A stretch of 64,000 bases of DNA from Bog-473 sp963817735. GTDB taxonomy: Bacteria > Actinomycetota > Acidimicrobiia > Acidimicrobiales > RAAP-2. The notes under the pieces are model-generated. The model was not told where the DNA came from. It saw nothing but the letters and a program-made list of their open reading frames with translations, and did not search any database. A program made the position numbers and the translations under genes. Where the stretch lies: contig CAWFPP010000004.1 of the NCBI GenBank assembly GCA_963817735.1, positions 372,001 through 436,000 on the forward strand, given 5' to 3'. The first letter of the stretch is position 1. Each line of letters opens with the position of its first letter. Below, piece by piece: positions 1-9,766 of the stretch.

Positions 1-504
1 GCTGCCCAGTGGATTCCCTGACGTATCGGGTGCCCCCAGGGTCGGGCAAGCCGGTACTCCTTGGGTTGCGTGCGAGCAATGGCAACGATGGGCTCTCGGT
101 CGAATCAACAGTCTCAATCCCAATCTCCTCGTTCTCACCCAGGAGCTCCGGGTCAACCAAGACGCAAAACCGTTCACCTTTCAACAGTGGGGACAAGGGT
201 TGACCACGACATTTCATCGGATTCACATACCGAGAAGCAGGGTGGTCGTACTTGGCAACATCCCGTTCCTCCCAGACAATCCTCCTGAATGTCTCGCCCG
301 GCACAGCTCAAATATCCAAGCGTGCTCCGGCCGGTTGGACTCTTATGTCATCGCGTACAACCAAGTTGAGGAGGAAGTAGCACATTCTGTCGGGCGCTCG
401 TTACATCAACGTGGTGCCGTGGTTCTGTTCCACCGTCTGCACCGGAGTCGTTGGACACTACGAGGTCTATTTTGATCAAACACACGTGGGAGCTACGTAC
501 ACCT

Positions 505-530
505 ACGTTCTTGAGAACGTGCTCAAGAAC
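505..530. repeat. Nested inverted repeats (alternative hairpins)
   Basis: ACGTTC-TTGA-GAACGT (505-520) and GTTCTTGAG-AACGTG-CTCAAGAAC (507-530) are both perfect and overlap, so only one hairpin can form at a time. There is no T-run, so this is not an obvious intrinsic terminator. It may be an operator or a transposon-end remnant; the role is unknown. Confidence 0.35.
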
Positions 531-765
531 GCTCTGGGAATCTGATCGCTGCCTTTTACCCGACCTGACCTAGTGAACCCGGTTAGGGGACCTAGAGCGG
601 TCTTCCCCGGTCGCGCCCGTCCCTGCTCCCGCCCCGCCGCCCGCGCCGGCTCGCTCCGCCCGGCCCCCTGGCTCGCCGGCCCCCGCTTCCCCCGTGCCTG
701 GCGTCCCCGGTCCCGTGCCTGCCCTCCGGCTAGCGCCTACCCTTCTCCCTCCTCCCCAAATTCCC

Positions 766-803
766 CTGTGGGCGCCGCCGGGACTCGAACTCCGAACGTG
801 ACA
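766..803 (-). other. tRNA 3'-end-like fragment (possible att remnant)
   Basis: Read on the minus strand this carries GTTCGAGTCC, the T-loop hallmark of tRNA genes (GTTCRANYC), followed by a GC-rich run ending in GCGCCCACA that resembles an acceptor 3' strand. The D arm and anticodon arm expected upstream (about 804-845) are absent, and the T-stem pairing is imperfect. It is not a functional tRNA. Such truncated 3' ends are typical of integration sites of mobile elements, which would fit the gene content that follows, but no integrase is visible. Confidence 0.35.
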
Positions 804-1181
804 AACATGTGATCCCCTATTAGGGGACCCCTGAGGAACCGACAGAAGCGGAACGCCTGCAACCTGCGCCGTGTTCTTGCTCATCGATCAGGCACCCATT
901 GGCGGCCAGTAATCCCTACTACCCAGAGGCTCTGTGGAGATTAAACCGTGGGTACCAACCAGAAGCGTGTTCAGCCCCGCGGTCGATGCGCTCAACCGTT
1001 GGACGTTGTTGATTCTTTCGGGCGTGGGGGTATATCGCCCCGCCGCTCGTTGAAAGGTCCACACTCCATCATTGGGCTTGATCAGCTATCTTGCAACCTG
1101 CGGGAACGGACTAAAACGTTTCACCAGCTTCGAGCGCGCTTTTTAACATCATGAGAATTTACTCTGTTAGAAAGGCAGCGA

Positions 1182-3674
1182 GTGGACGGCAGGGGACATC
1201 TGATGCAGCAACTGGTTAAGGATAGAACAAGCCCAGAATCGCAAGCAGCTACTGCGAGTTCCTTTCCTCGTTGGTTGCCTGACGCACTGGGGATTCTTTG
1301 GGTAGTGGCAGCTGGCATCGCTGTTCTTGTTCCTGCGCTATTCCACGGCTCGTATTTAGGACCGTTCGACATATTGTCCCAGTTCGGATTGTCAAAGCAC
1401 GCAGGTGTCGCCGTTCATAATCCGGCGAGTCAAGATCAGATAGACGCGATCATGCCATGGACGACGTTGGCATGGACACAAGTACATCACGGTCAATTCC
1501 CGCTGTGGAATCCGTACGGTGGTTTGGGCACGCCGCTTGCCTTCAATTTCCAGTCGGCGCCGTTCGGCCTTCCGGCTATAATCGGTTACTTCGCGCCAGT
1601 CCAGTATGCGTTCGATATTGGCGTAATAGTCACATTGATTGTGGCAGGTACCGGAACCTATTTGTTCGGGCGGGTTCTTCATCTTGGCATCTTGGGAAGT
1701 GCCATGGCGGGCACGATCTTTGAACTGAGCGGCTCTTTTATGGGGTGGCTTGGTTGGCCCCTTGCATCAGTAATGTCGTGGTCCGGTTGGTTGTTCGCGG
1801 CCGGTCTGTTGATCATCCAAGGAAGACATCGGGTCAGGAACGTCGCGATGTTCGCCGTCGTCTTGGCCCTCGCGTGCTACGCCGGGCAGCCGGAAATTCT
1901 CTTCCTGCTCTTGCTGGGTCTTTTCGTGTTTGTGGTCGCTCTGCTGGCGCAGACTGCACGGTTCGATAGGCAGAAGCCCATCCTGCGACCGCTGCTGGAC
2001 TTGGTTCTCGGCGCTGTCGCCGGGGGAGCACTCGCTGCGCCTCTCCTATTGCCAGGCCTGCAGATCGCAGGAGCAACTGCTCGCGCCAACTCCGATTTCA
2101 ATGCTTCCGGGCTCCCGACTCACAATCTCCTTTATTTTATATTCCAAGGCTTTGACGGGCTGCAGATTTCGGGTAGCTATTGGTTCGGATCCGCAAACGG
2201 ATACGTTGAAACTTCGGCCTACGTGGGGGTGATTGCGCTCGTATTCGCTGCGGCTTCGCTCGCCTTTCGGACACATCGCCGAGAGGTCGTTGCGTTGCTG
2301 GGAGTGGTCGTGGTGATGCTCGCGATCATTTTCATACCGCTTACGAGTCTCTTGGATCATCTTCCCGGCTTCGGAAAGCTCGCTTGGCACCGAGGTCTGT
2401 TCGTGGTGGATTTCACCATTGCCGTACTCGCCGGCATTGGGGTTAACGCGACGGTTCGAGCAAATTCGAAGAGAACGTGGCGCGGGATCGCTGCGGGCTT
2501 CGGCGTGGCAGGTTTCGGCTTGTTGTGCCTCGCTCTTATTTCTCTTGGGGATCATCTGTCGCCCATTGAAAATTCGATCAGGGAGAGGAGTTTCGTCTGG
2601 CCTATCGCAGCAACAGCGGTGGGAATCGTCGTCGCGAGTCTTCTAATGGTTCAGGGCAAGCGTGAACAAACCCAAGCCATGAATCCGAACCGATCGTCCG
2701 ATCGGATGATGCGCGGTGTTACGACAGGTCGATTTCGTCTCACGCACAGTTGGCTCGGAGGTTTCATTCTGTTGGCATGTGAGACTGCCTTCCTGGTCTC
2801 CGCTGGAGCCCCATTGTGGTCTTCCAGCTCCGCCTTCTATACGCTGACGCCGGCCGAATCAGCCCTCAAACAATTGGTGGGATCTTCGACCGTCGGTGTT
2901 GCGGTCGCGTCGCCAATTTCGTGGTATCCACTAGCCGTTCCAAGCTGTTACATGGGCATCATGGCCAATGTGAACGACGTGTTCGATCTGCACGAACTAA
3001 ACGTTTACGACCCCGCCATTCCCACGAGTTATTTCAGATCCTGGAGCGCAGCTACCGGGCAGCCGACCGTGCTTGGATCCTATGATTTCTGTCCCCTGGT
3101 GACGTCGACCGCGATAGCCCGCCGTTATGGAGTCGGGTTCGTGCTTGAACCTCAAGGATCGTCGCGCCTTATTGAGGGTTCCGTTTTCGTCGCCGACCTC
3201 GGTGGCGAAGCGCTCTATCGTGTCCCAGGGGCGGCTCCGGCTACCCTGACAACGATCAGATCGGCGCATGGCATTCCTCCGGCGAACGCACCCGCAAAAC
3301 CGGTTGCAGTCACACATCCGGACCCAGCAAGTTGGCGCGTCGTAACGGCATCGACGACTCCGCAAGTGCTCAGATTGCGATTGACCGATCTACCGGGATG
3401 GCATGGCTCTATCGATGGAAAGCCGCTCGCCCTTGAGAGTTATTCCGGTTTGATGTTGCAAGCTCGAATTCCTGCGGGGAGCCACATCATCGAACTCCAC
3501 TATTGGCCTGACTCCTTCAATATTGGAATTGTCTTCGCGATCTCTAGCGCGGGAATGCTTTTGCTCGTTGTCATCACCGCAGCGATCCGCCGCCGGATCG
3601 TCATTCAGAATCGGGAGCCAGGCACTTCAGATCCAGATGTCAAACTGGCGCAAGGCCGTGCCGGGAGGATTTGA
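1182..3674 (+). CDS. YfhO-family polytopic membrane protein
   Basis: 830 residues with about a dozen hydrophobic membrane segments followed by a soluble C-terminal part. Near residue 107 it has the motif LWNPYGGLGTPLAFNF, and near residue 736 a DLPGWHGSIDGKP motif, both characteristic of the YfhO family (large GT-C-like membrane proteins tied to glycosylation of lipoteichoic acid or other envelope polymers in Firmicutes). One last hydrophobic helix lies close to the C-terminus. GTG at 1182 is preferred because AAAGG lies six bases upstream; an in-frame ATG at 1203 is the alternative. It likely acts in the cytoplasmic membrane on lipid-linked sugars, consistent with the glycosyltransferases further on. 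The substrate cannot be told. Confidence 0.85.
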   Translation: MDGRGHLMQQLVKDRTSPESQAATASSFPRWLPDALGILWVVAAGIAVLVPALFHGSYLGPFDILSQFGLSKHAGVAVHNPASQDQIDAIMPWTTLAWTQVHHGQFPLWNPYGGLGTPLAFNFQSAPFGLPAIIGYFAPVQYAFDIGVIVTLIVAGTGTYLFGRVLHLGILGSAMAGTIFELSGSFMGWLGWPLASVMSWSGWLFAAGLLIIQGRHRVRNVAMFAVVLALACYAGQPEILFLLLLGLFVFVVALLAQTARFDRQKPILRPLLDLVLGAVAGGALAAPLLLPGLQIAGATARANSDFNASGLPTHNLLYFIFQGFDGLQISGSYWFGSANGYVETSAYVGVIALVFAAASLAFRTHRREVVALLGVVVVMLAIIFIPLTSLLDHLPGFGKLAWHRGLFVVDFTIAVLAGIGVNATVRANSKRTWRGIAAGFGVAGFGLLCLALISLGDHLSPIENSIRERSFVWPIAATAVGIVVASLLMVQGKREQTQAMNPNRSSDRMMRGVTTGRFRLTHSWLGGFILLACETAFLVSAGAPLWSSSSAFYTLTPAESALKQLVGSSTVGVAVASPISWYPLAVPSCYMGIMANVNDVFDLHELNVYDPAIPTSYFRSWSAATGQPTVLGSYDFCPLVTSTAIARRYGVGFVLEPQGSSRLIEGSVFVADLGGEALYRVPGAAPATLTTIRSAHGIPPANAPAKPVAVTHPDPASWRVVTASTTPQVLRLRLTDLPGWHGSIDGKPLALESYSGLMLQARIPAGSHIIELHYWPDSFNIGIVFAISSAGMLLLVVITAAIRRRIVIQNREPGTSDPDVKLAQGRAGRI

Positions 3675-3735
3675 ACGTGTTTGCGGCACATTTCTCAGTC
3701 GACTAGTCGAGGTCAATGGCGGAGCCGCCAAGGTC

Positions 3736-4544
3736 TCAGACACCTTCGGCATCAATCGAACGGCAACTGGCCGACTGTCGAACTGGACGCTCCACCACGG
3801 CGTTGTGGTTGGGCGAGCGGGGTGGGATGCACACAAGGGTGAGCCCCTTGGCCACCACCGCCGCGCTGAAGGCCGACGCGTTGTATTCGGGCCCGTTGTC
3901 GGAGAGTATGGGTCTGACCCTGATGCCATGACGGCGGTAGTGGCACACCAGGCGGTCCAAGACGCGCACCGAGACACCGGCGTCGGGGGTGCCCGTGACC
4001 AACCAGACGAAGGCCAAGCGGGCGAAGACGTCGATGGCGCTGAGCTGGTACACCTTGCCCACGCCCTTGAGCCGGCCGATGTAGAAGCTGTCGAAGCAGA
4101 CCAGCTCTCCGGGGCCGCCAGCAGCCAGGCAGAACCCGAAGGGCTCGTCGTGGCGGGCTGCCTCGGTGAGCAGGCCCGTCGTCGTCACACTGATCGCCGC
4201 GGCCCCGGCCAACCTCGGCGTGCTTTTGCACGGTCGACTTGCGATCACAAAGCCCTAGTCGCCCAGCCGATCGGCGTATTGGCGACAGCCGATGGTGGGC
4301 TCGAGCACGGCCAGGGTCAAGAGTCGCTCCACCACGTGCGTCGGGGTCGCGGAGGCATCTGGGGCGCCCGGCGCTCCATGAGCATCAAGGCTTCGCGCCC
4401 ATAGCGCTCGGCCCGGTTCTTCGACTCGTAGTGGCGGGTCCGGCTGATGCCAAAGGTCCGACAGGCCGCCGCCACGTTGCCGGTCTCTTTGGCCAATGCC
4501 GGCACGGCGATACGCCGGCGGTAGATGGTCTCTGTGTGAGTCAC
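3736..4544 (-). pseudogene. Broken DDE transposase (IS3/IS481-like)
   Basis: Pieces of one transposase are spread over at least two frames. The N-terminal helix-turn-helix region (AAACRTFGISRTRHYESK) reads from 4544. A linker piece (EPTIGCRQYADRLGD) lies in another frame near 4255-4300. The integrase core (4248 down to 3736) has FDSFYIGRLKGVGKVYQLSA and SDNGPEYNASAF followed by PPRSPNHNAVVERP, the DDE catalytic signature. The normal C-terminal region of some 80-90 residues after the last Glu is missing and the frame breaks near 4250-4320. No terminal inverted repeats are evident. Dead element, probably old. Confidence 0.8.
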
Positions 4545-4715
4545 GTTGATGGGCTCCTTGGCTCTTTGGTTGGAACCACAGAGTCCATTGCCGTACCCTC
4601 AAGGGGGTGGATGTGCAACCTCAGCACTGGGACAGGAAGCCCTAGATCAGCTTCCCTCCCGGGGATGTTGGATTTTCCTCCCTCCATCGATCCCGTGTTC
4701 ACGTCCTTGCTGCGT

Positions 4716-5684
4716 TTAAACGCTGGGCCGCGTCGGGGCTTTCTTTGCGTCCAGGCGCAGGAGGGACCGTCGAATCCTCCGAGCAGATTGGTTCATCTTC
4801 CAAGTTGCTCGAAGTCCGGCCGCAGCAACAAGTTGTACCTCGGAACGGCCGGGTCGCGCTGCGAGCAGTTGAGCAATCTCGTTTGAAAATTCACCTTCGT
4901 CTTGGGTCGGATACTCGGCGAGTGGGCCCACGATTCGCCATCGCAGACATCGACGCCACGATGCAGCTACAAGAGGTCCGTTTGTGTCGTCGACAATTAC
5001 GATCGCAATCGTGCCCGTCATCATCTGTCGGCAGTGCAGGATATCGGCGAGGTAGTTAATTTTTGCGCCGTCGACATGAAAGGCATCGCAGAGATGGCCC
5101 TGACGACGTAACGATGGAAGGGTCTTGAGGCTATTGCCCGATTCGAATGAGACCCGACCGGGGAACTCGGCCTGGAGCCATTCAATTGCCGGCCGGACAT
5201 AGGCGTGGGCACAGATGTCAACACCAAAGTAAGTGAGTTCAGGGTTGGCCGTAAGGGCTGCATACGCTGAATGACCACCATTAACCCCAATCTCGAGCAA
5301 CCGGGCGTGCGACACGGCGACACTGCGGAATCGGTCACGCTTGGCGCGCAAACGCGGATCTGGGGGGCTGTCTACAAAGGAACGGTCATGGTGGTCGTAG
5401 AAGAGATTCCCCTCGAGGGGGACCCCCGATTCGGCAATGACCCGATTCAGACGAAACAATCCATCCAACCACGATTCGGATTGCTCAATGTCGCCGAGCG
5501 ACTGGGCACTCACGGTTATGTCCTCCCGCCTTGCTTGCCGGACAATACGGCGCGCACCGCCGGCTGCCCGATAACGACCGCGACTCGACAACATTCCTGC
5601 AGAACCCGCAACCAGAACCGGGTCGGAGATTCGCTTCAACTCTTGCCCGCTCCGCGGCTCCCCACGGGCAGTCACCAGCGTCAT
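4716..5684 (-). CDS. Class I SAM-dependent methyltransferase-like protein
   Basis: The Rossmann-type core has motif I LLEIGVNGGHSAYAAL, then LTYFGVDIC (acidic residue at the end of strand 2), AFHVDGAKINY and AIVIVDDTN, the arrangement of the Methyltransf_24-like class I fold. The C-terminus is basic (RRIRRSLLRLDAKK). The open frame extends upstream to 5894, but that part overlaps the divergent YdcF-type gene and looks non-coding, so ATG at 5684 is chosen; an ATG at 5597 is another option. It lies between a dead transposase and a divergent membrane protein. With the other methyltransferases in this window, a sugar O-methyltransferase role in glycan decoration is plausible but inferred. Confidence 0.7.
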   Translation of the reverse strand: MTLVTARGEPRSGQELKRISDPVLVAGSAGMLSSRGRYRAAGGARRIVRQARREDITVSAQSLGDIEQSESWLDGLFRLNRVIAESGVPLEGNLFYDHHDRSFVDSPPDPRLRAKRDRFRSVAVSHARLLEIGVNGGHSAYAALTANPELTYFGVDICAHAYVRPAIEWLQAEFPGRVSFESGNSLKTLPSLRRQGHLCDAFHVDGAKINYLADILHCRQMMTGTIAIVIVDDTNGPLVAASWRRCLRWRIVGPLAEYPTQDEGEFSNEIAQLLAARPGRSEVQLVAAAGLRATWKMNQSARRIRRSLLRLDAKKAPTRPSV

Positions 5685-5871
5685 GGAGCGAGCATACAGA
5701 AGGCACGTGCCTGCTGCCGGGGGCTCCGCTTCCCTCGGTTTCGAAGTGTCGGTCAATCGATCTCGCCTGTCGTCGGATGCATACCAAGACACCGGGAGCG
5801 AAGGCAGATCTCGAAACGGCCACCGGACCAATCGGAGGCATGTCGGGTCAAGAAACACACTTCCATGACTC

Positions 5872-6474
5872 GTGGATCGACTCCAGCGATCCATCGGTGG
5901 CCTCTGTAACGTTGTCGCTATGTGGACCCGTGGCCGAATTCATTCGGCTCCAAGAAGGTTCAAACGCAGCATCATGGTCGTGCTCCTGGTGGTCATAGTC
6001 TTCTTGGTTGCGACAGCCCGGCTGTTTGTATGGCCTCCGAGCAATACTCCATCGCGAGTTGATGCAATCGTTGCTCTCGGTGGTGATCCCGGACAACGGC
6101 GAATGAAATCCGCCATTCAGCTGGCAAAAGCCGGGTATGCCCGGATTCTTGTGATTTCGCTGGGGGGCAATCCCCCGGTGCATTGTCCTCGCGCACCGAC
6201 GGGAATTGAGGTGATTTGCTTCCGCCCCGATCCCCTCAATACGCGTGGCGAAGCCGAGTTCGTCGCCAGGCTGGCTGCCCGGAGGCAATGGCACCGGATC
6301 ATCGTGATTCCAGATCGCACGCAAACCACGCGTGCTCGACTCTTGTTCAAACGCTGCACACCAATCAGCCTTGAGATGGTGCCCGTCCACGACGATCTGT
6401 CTCAACTTGTCGTTGGTGTGGCATACGAGTGGGGAGCGCTGATCAAAGCGTTGGTCTTCGTAAGATCTTGTTAA
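5872..6474 (+). CDS. YdcF/ElyC-type (DUF218) membrane-anchored protein
   Basis: 200 residues (184 if the in-frame ATG at 5920 is used). One N-terminal membrane helix (MVVLLVVIVFLVATARLFV) is followed by the DUF218 fold: DAIVALGGDPGQRRMKSAIQ, then YARILVISLGG, the typical NTRGEAEF region and WHRIIVIPDRTQTTRAR. The family includes SanA, ElyC and YdcF, linked to envelope polymer metabolism. The domain would be extracytoplasmic. The gene is divergent from the methyltransferase-like gene to its left. The short C-terminus (VFVRSC) is normal for the family. Confidence 0.8.
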   Translation: MDRLQRSIGGLCNVVAMWTRGRIHSAPRRFKRSIMVVLLVVIVFLVATARLFVWPPSNTPSRVDAIVALGGDPGQRRMKSAIQLAKAGYARILVISLGGNPPVHCPRAPTGIEVICFRPDPLNTRGEAEFVARLAARRQWHRIIVIPDRTQTTRARLLFKRCTPISLEMVPVHDDLSQLVVGVAYEWGALIKALVFVRSC

Positions 6475-6912
6475 TCCTGTGGAACGGAGAGAGTTTCGGC
6501 GCAATTTGGCCACGACCAATCAAGGCGAGTCACGCCACGTAGCCACAAGACGAAGCTCACGTTCGGGTCCCATGCTGGCGCAGCACGGCCGGAGTGTCTT
6601 GTTCGGGGGCGGGAGCGTGGGTTAGGGACCGATCCCCCACCCGGCGACCGACCCCGACCGGGAACCCTCGGCTTGCTCGACATACACAATGGGTTGTGCG
6701 CGCGAGCTCGAACACGGTGACTTGAGAAAAAGTGTCCCTCGTTGTCGACTCGTCTGTCTCCCAGTCAGCGTGCGAAGGGCCCCGTCGAGGTCCTTGGGGA
6801 GTTGGTGCCGATTTGGCTCAAGGGGCTGAATTGCACGCTCGTGAACAGTCCGGAGCGCGTTCGGTCGAGTAACTTCTGCTTTCGACGAGAAGGTTCGGAC
6901 AGAGGAGACTCG
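6475..6912. other. Intergenic, no supported gene
   Basis: An upstream extension of the following lipoprotein frame (from 6742) is open but has no lipoprotein character and no good ribosome binding site. I see no RNA gene, terminator or repeat here. The region probably holds the promoter of the lipoprotein gene. Confidence 0.5.
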
Positions 6913-8040
6913 ATGGCAAGACGAGGGCCGCCATTGCTCCGTTGGCTGGCACTTGCTGTTCTGGCGGTGTTACTGGCGGCATGTTCAAGCAATCCGAAGA
7001 CAGCACCGTCGTCCTCGGCGTCGCATGCCGCATCGTCGGGAGCGACCACAACGTCCAGCCCATCACCTCCGCGTAGTTGGACAATCGATTCCGTCGATGC
7101 AAGTGGAGCCACGTGGACGACGACAGTCGCGATCGCACCTGTGATCTCAGGAAAGGCTCTTGCAGCCTATACAACGCTCTATGGCAATCCGTGCAACCTG
7201 AACCCAACGACTGATGCCATCGTTCCATTTCAGATCACGACGACCAGCACGGCATCCGGACACTTGACTGCCAGTGGCGACCAAGAGCTGAAGATTGTGA
7301 ACGCCTCATTGCGTGTGGCGCCTAATGGCTCGGACTCCACCAAGGGCGCGCAGAGTACGCAGTCGAATGCCGGTTTTGCTACGGGGCAGGAACTGAAGGC
7401 CGCAGAAGACACGTCGGACGGGCCGACATGCTCCAATCTCGACCCGCCTGGTGAAACGATGACCCTTGGCAACGCCTCATTGACGAACGGCCAGACGTCG
7501 GTGCTGAAGGGCTACTTCGACTTCGAGCACTGGTCCGAGCCAACGCATCATGACGGTGACGCCGCGTGGCTCTCCAACGTCTGGATTCTCGTCCCCAATA
7601 GCGGGATCAGCAAGACTGGAGTTAGCTGGGAAACGACTTTGGTCAGCGGGCCGGCGGTGGTCAGTCTGTTGGACTACACGCCCGCACCGACTTATAGCCC
7701 CACGGACAGCTATGGCAAGAGCGCCATCGGGTACGGGTGGGTGTTTCCTCTGGACGGCAGCAGCCAACCCGATTGCGCCGGCGCCTCTTCGACTTCACCA
7801 CGAGGGTCCGCGATGCCATCAATTCAATCTCTCTGCGAGGCGTTGCCAGAAGAGATTGTCATGGGCTACCTGAGCAACCACAAAGAGATAACGAATTCGA
7901 TCGGCAGATCACTTACCGGGATCACCTCCCAGAGCTCGATGACCGACGTTTTCCATAGCCTTCAAAAGAAGGGCGAAATCGAAATGGTCTCCACCAAGGG
8001 TGGGACTGCATCAGCCTGGCGCAAGAAGGAGGCCGGGTAG
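6913..8040 (+). CDS. Secreted lipoprotein, function unknown
   Basis: 375 residues. ATG at 6913 is chosen because GAGGAG sits at 6902-6907 and the protein then begins with a classical lipoprotein signal: positive start, hydrophobic stretch and lipobox LLAAC with Cys at residue 24. A Ser/Thr/Ala-rich linker (about 25-50) leads into a beta-rich domain. Short Cys-containing motifs (NPCNLNP, GPTCSNLDPPGE, QPDCAGAS, QSLCEAL) suggest an oxidised extracytoplasmic fold. The C-terminal 60 residues (IGRSLTGITSQSSMTDVF) look helical. I do not recognise the family. It is monocistronic by spacing. Confidence 0.75.
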   Translation: MARRGPPLLRWLALAVLAVLLAACSSNPKTAPSSSASHAASSGATTTSSPSPPRSWTIDSVDASGATWTTTVAIAPVISGKALAAYTTLYGNPCNLNPTTDAIVPFQITTTSTASGHLTASGDQELKIVNASLRVAPNGSDSTKGAQSTQSNAGFATGQELKAAEDTSDGPTCSNLDPPGETMTLGNASLTNGQTSVLKGYFDFEHWSEPTHHDGDAAWLSNVWILVPNSGISKTGVSWETTLVSGPAVVSLLDYTPAPTYSPTDSYGKSAIGYGWVFPLDGSSQPDCAGASSTSPRGSAMPSIQSLCEALPEEIVMGYLSNHKEITNSIGRSLTGITSQSSMTDVFHSLQKKGEIEMVSTKGGTASAWRKKEAG

Positions 8041-8522
8041 AACACGAAACAAAGCGGGAAGCGCAAACCCGTCCTCTCGAGTCGCCAGGGCGCCGTTTAC
8101 TCATGGTGCGAATACGCCTTTCCGGCGACCCTTCGCCAGGGTCGACATGGGCGGCTGCACCTCGAGAGTTCACGGGGAGCGAGTCCCCCACTGTGAACAA
8201 GGTCACACCTTGGTTGAGCGTCCGACGGCACCGGAAGTGTATGGCCGATCTGCAGCTTCGCAACGAGCGACTCGGCGAGGAGGTTCGAGTTGCTCCGTTC
8301 CAACCTTGACTTCTATCCATGACTCATCAGGCTTCGCGAGCGCTCCGAGATCCTCGGTGTGGTAGCGGTGAGCCCACGGGCGCTACGGACTTCATCTCAC
8401 GCCGGGGAGGGACAATTTCGTGCTCAATCGAGGTGGATTGATTCCTCTCCAGCCTTGTTGTACCGCAGCCTCAGGCGCCTGACTCGGGAAATTCTCGCCA
8501 TGGTTTGTTACACTCTGCGGTC
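8041..8522. other. Intergenic, no supported gene
   Basis: Short frames exist on both strands, but none has a ribosome binding site, coding bias or a recognisable motif. A modest tract around 8160-8220 contains GTTCACGGGG/CCCCACTGTGAAC-like complementarity that could fold, but without a T-run. Confidence 0.45.
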
Positions 8523-8834
8523 ATGAAATGGGTACTTGTCATCGTGCTGGCGATCATTGGAGTACTGGCGGCGATTGTGGCCATTGAGTACTTCGTCGTC
8601 CCGATTCACTCGTTGCCGAGCTTCATCGGGGGGAAGCATCACACTGGTGGTCACTACCGCAAGCGGGGGGCTGCCGCTGCATTGGTTGCTGTCGTGGCAC
8701 TCGTGGCTGCCGGGATCCTGGCGATTCGCTTCCGCCGAGAAGACGCAGCCAAAGCCGCGGCGCCTGCGCCTGCGTCGGCGGCTGACCAGCTACTGGCGAA
8801 GCCACCGGCGACACCCGAAGGACCTCCGAACTAG
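8523..8834 (+). CDS. Small two-helix membrane protein
   Basis: 103 residues starting at the ATG at 8523 (an upstream in-frame start at 8505 is possible). Helix 1 is WVLVIVLAIIGVLAAIVAIE (about residues 3-22). A short polar loop with HSLPSFIGGKHHTGGHYRKRG follows. Helix 2 is about 42-62 (AAALVAVVALVAAGILAIRF). An Ala/Pro-rich tail ends the protein. The central His/Gly/Arg loop is unusual and might bind metal or a polyanion. No family recognised. Both termini could be on the same side. Confidence 0.6.
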   Translation: MKWVLVIVLAIIGVLAAIVAIEYFVVPIHSLPSFIGGKHHTGGHYRKRGAAAALVAVVALVAAGILAIRFRREDAAKAAAPAPASAADQLLAKPPATPEGPPN

Positions 8835-8908
8835 ACCCCTTTGCATCCAGGTTCTCTGGCTCCCCCTGGGGTTGCTGGCGCGGTCTCAGTCAGCATCGCG
8901 GTGTTGCC

Positions 8909-9766
8909 TCATGCCCCAGACGGATCGACTGGTGGGAGGTCACGTTCGCGCATTGAGCTCACGGGATATCGAATGCCGAGGCGGCCAAACGCTCCGTCGA
9001 AGAGCCCGCGGGCGATAGCCCACCAGCACTCGAGACGCCCGTTCTGTGGTCGAAAGATCGCCCGGCCAAGAAGCTTGGAGACATTCCGCGGGTAGCGGCC
9101 CACCTTGTGCATGATGTACAAGTGGTAATACAGCATGTTCCGAGCTTCGTAGTAGTACTTCCATAGCGGGACGTCGCCATCCTGGCGGATAGCGTCGTGA
9201 TGGACGACCGCCTCTTCGATGACACGTCGTTGGAAGCCCGCCTGAGGAATTCGCCAATGGCAGTACTCGGTGTCTTCGGCCCACCAGAAAAGCTCCGCTC
9301 TGGGTAGGCCAACCGCCTCGACAATCTCGCGGGCGATCATGAACCCACACCAAGAGCCCCACCGGCCTACGGCTCCGTCCGGTTGGATCGACAGGGGTAC
9401 AACGAAAGTCCGGCCGGGATCCTCCTCGCGTGCCATCAGGAGATTGGCAAGGCACTCGGTCTCGGGGACGATGTCGTCGTCCATGACCCAGGCGTCGCTG
9501 AAATCGCTTGCAAGGAAATGGCGCAGAGCGATGGCCCAACCGCCCGCTGGTCCCAAATTGACGTCAGATCGGATGACCCGGGTCGGCACCCCGGTCGGGG
9601 GAAGTGCGCTGATTTGGATCTGTGGATCACTTGCGTTGTCAACCACAACGATTCCCTGGGGAGGATTCGTCTGTGCCGCAATGGCGATGAGACAACGGGC
9701 GAGCGATTGGGGCGCATTGTGGCTGAGCACAAGGGCCACGACCCGGCGCCCACCACGGTCCTTCAT
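8909..9766 (-). CDS. GT2 family glycosyltransferase (GlfT-like)
   Basis: About 285 residues with the GT-A signature: VVALVLSHNAPQSLARCL at the start, IVVVDNASD, NLGPAGGWAIAL, the nucleotide/metal-binding WVMDDDIVPE, and the acceptor-side WWAEDTEYCHW with a later VVHHDAIRQ. The DDD, ED and HH arrangement is typical of galactofuranosyl/rhamnosyl transferases related to GlfT1 and GlfT2. ATG at 9766 (MKDRGG) is preferred to the open upstream extension to 9898, which adds no domain. It probably transfers a sugar to a lipid-linked or wall glycan on the cytoplasmic face. It is divergent from the methyltransferase at 10037. Confidence 0.85.
   Translation of the reverse strand: MKDRGGRRVVALVLSHNAPQSLARCLIAIAAQTNPPQGIVVVDNASDPQIQISALPPTGVPTRVIRSDVNLGPAGGWAIALRHFLASDFSDAWVMDDDIVPETECLANLLMAREEDPGRTFVVPLSIQPDGAVGRWGSWCGFMIAREIVEAVGLPRAELFWWAEDTEYCHWRIPQAGFQRRVIEEAVVHHDAIRQDGDVPLWKYYYEARNMLYYHLYIMHKVGRYPRNVSKLLGRAIFRPQNGRLECWWAIARGLFDGAFGRLGIRYPVSSMRERDLPPVDPSGA

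Larger units (their letters stand above)
1..1181. other. No supported gene; C-rich tract and tRNA-like fragment
   Basis: No open frame here has a recognisable domain, a good ribosome binding site or a convincing composition. Positions 595-770 are a strongly strand-asymmetric C-rich (minus-strand G-rich) tract, which produces a Gly/Arg-rich minus frame that I regard as spurious. The last 200 bases before 1182 are the likely leader of the YfhO-type gene. Two smaller items, an inverted repeat and a tRNA-like fragment, are listed separately. Confidence 0.5.

Noticed and set aside
570..884. 104-codon minus-strand Gly/Arg-rich frame
   Set aside because: It arises from the strand-asymmetric C-rich tract; no ribosome binding site and low complexity.
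3523..4404. 293-codon plus-strand frame covering the end of the YfhO gene and the transposase relic
   Set aside because: It is the antisense of the transposase relic; no motif, and it overlaps the real C-terminus of the YfhO-type protein.
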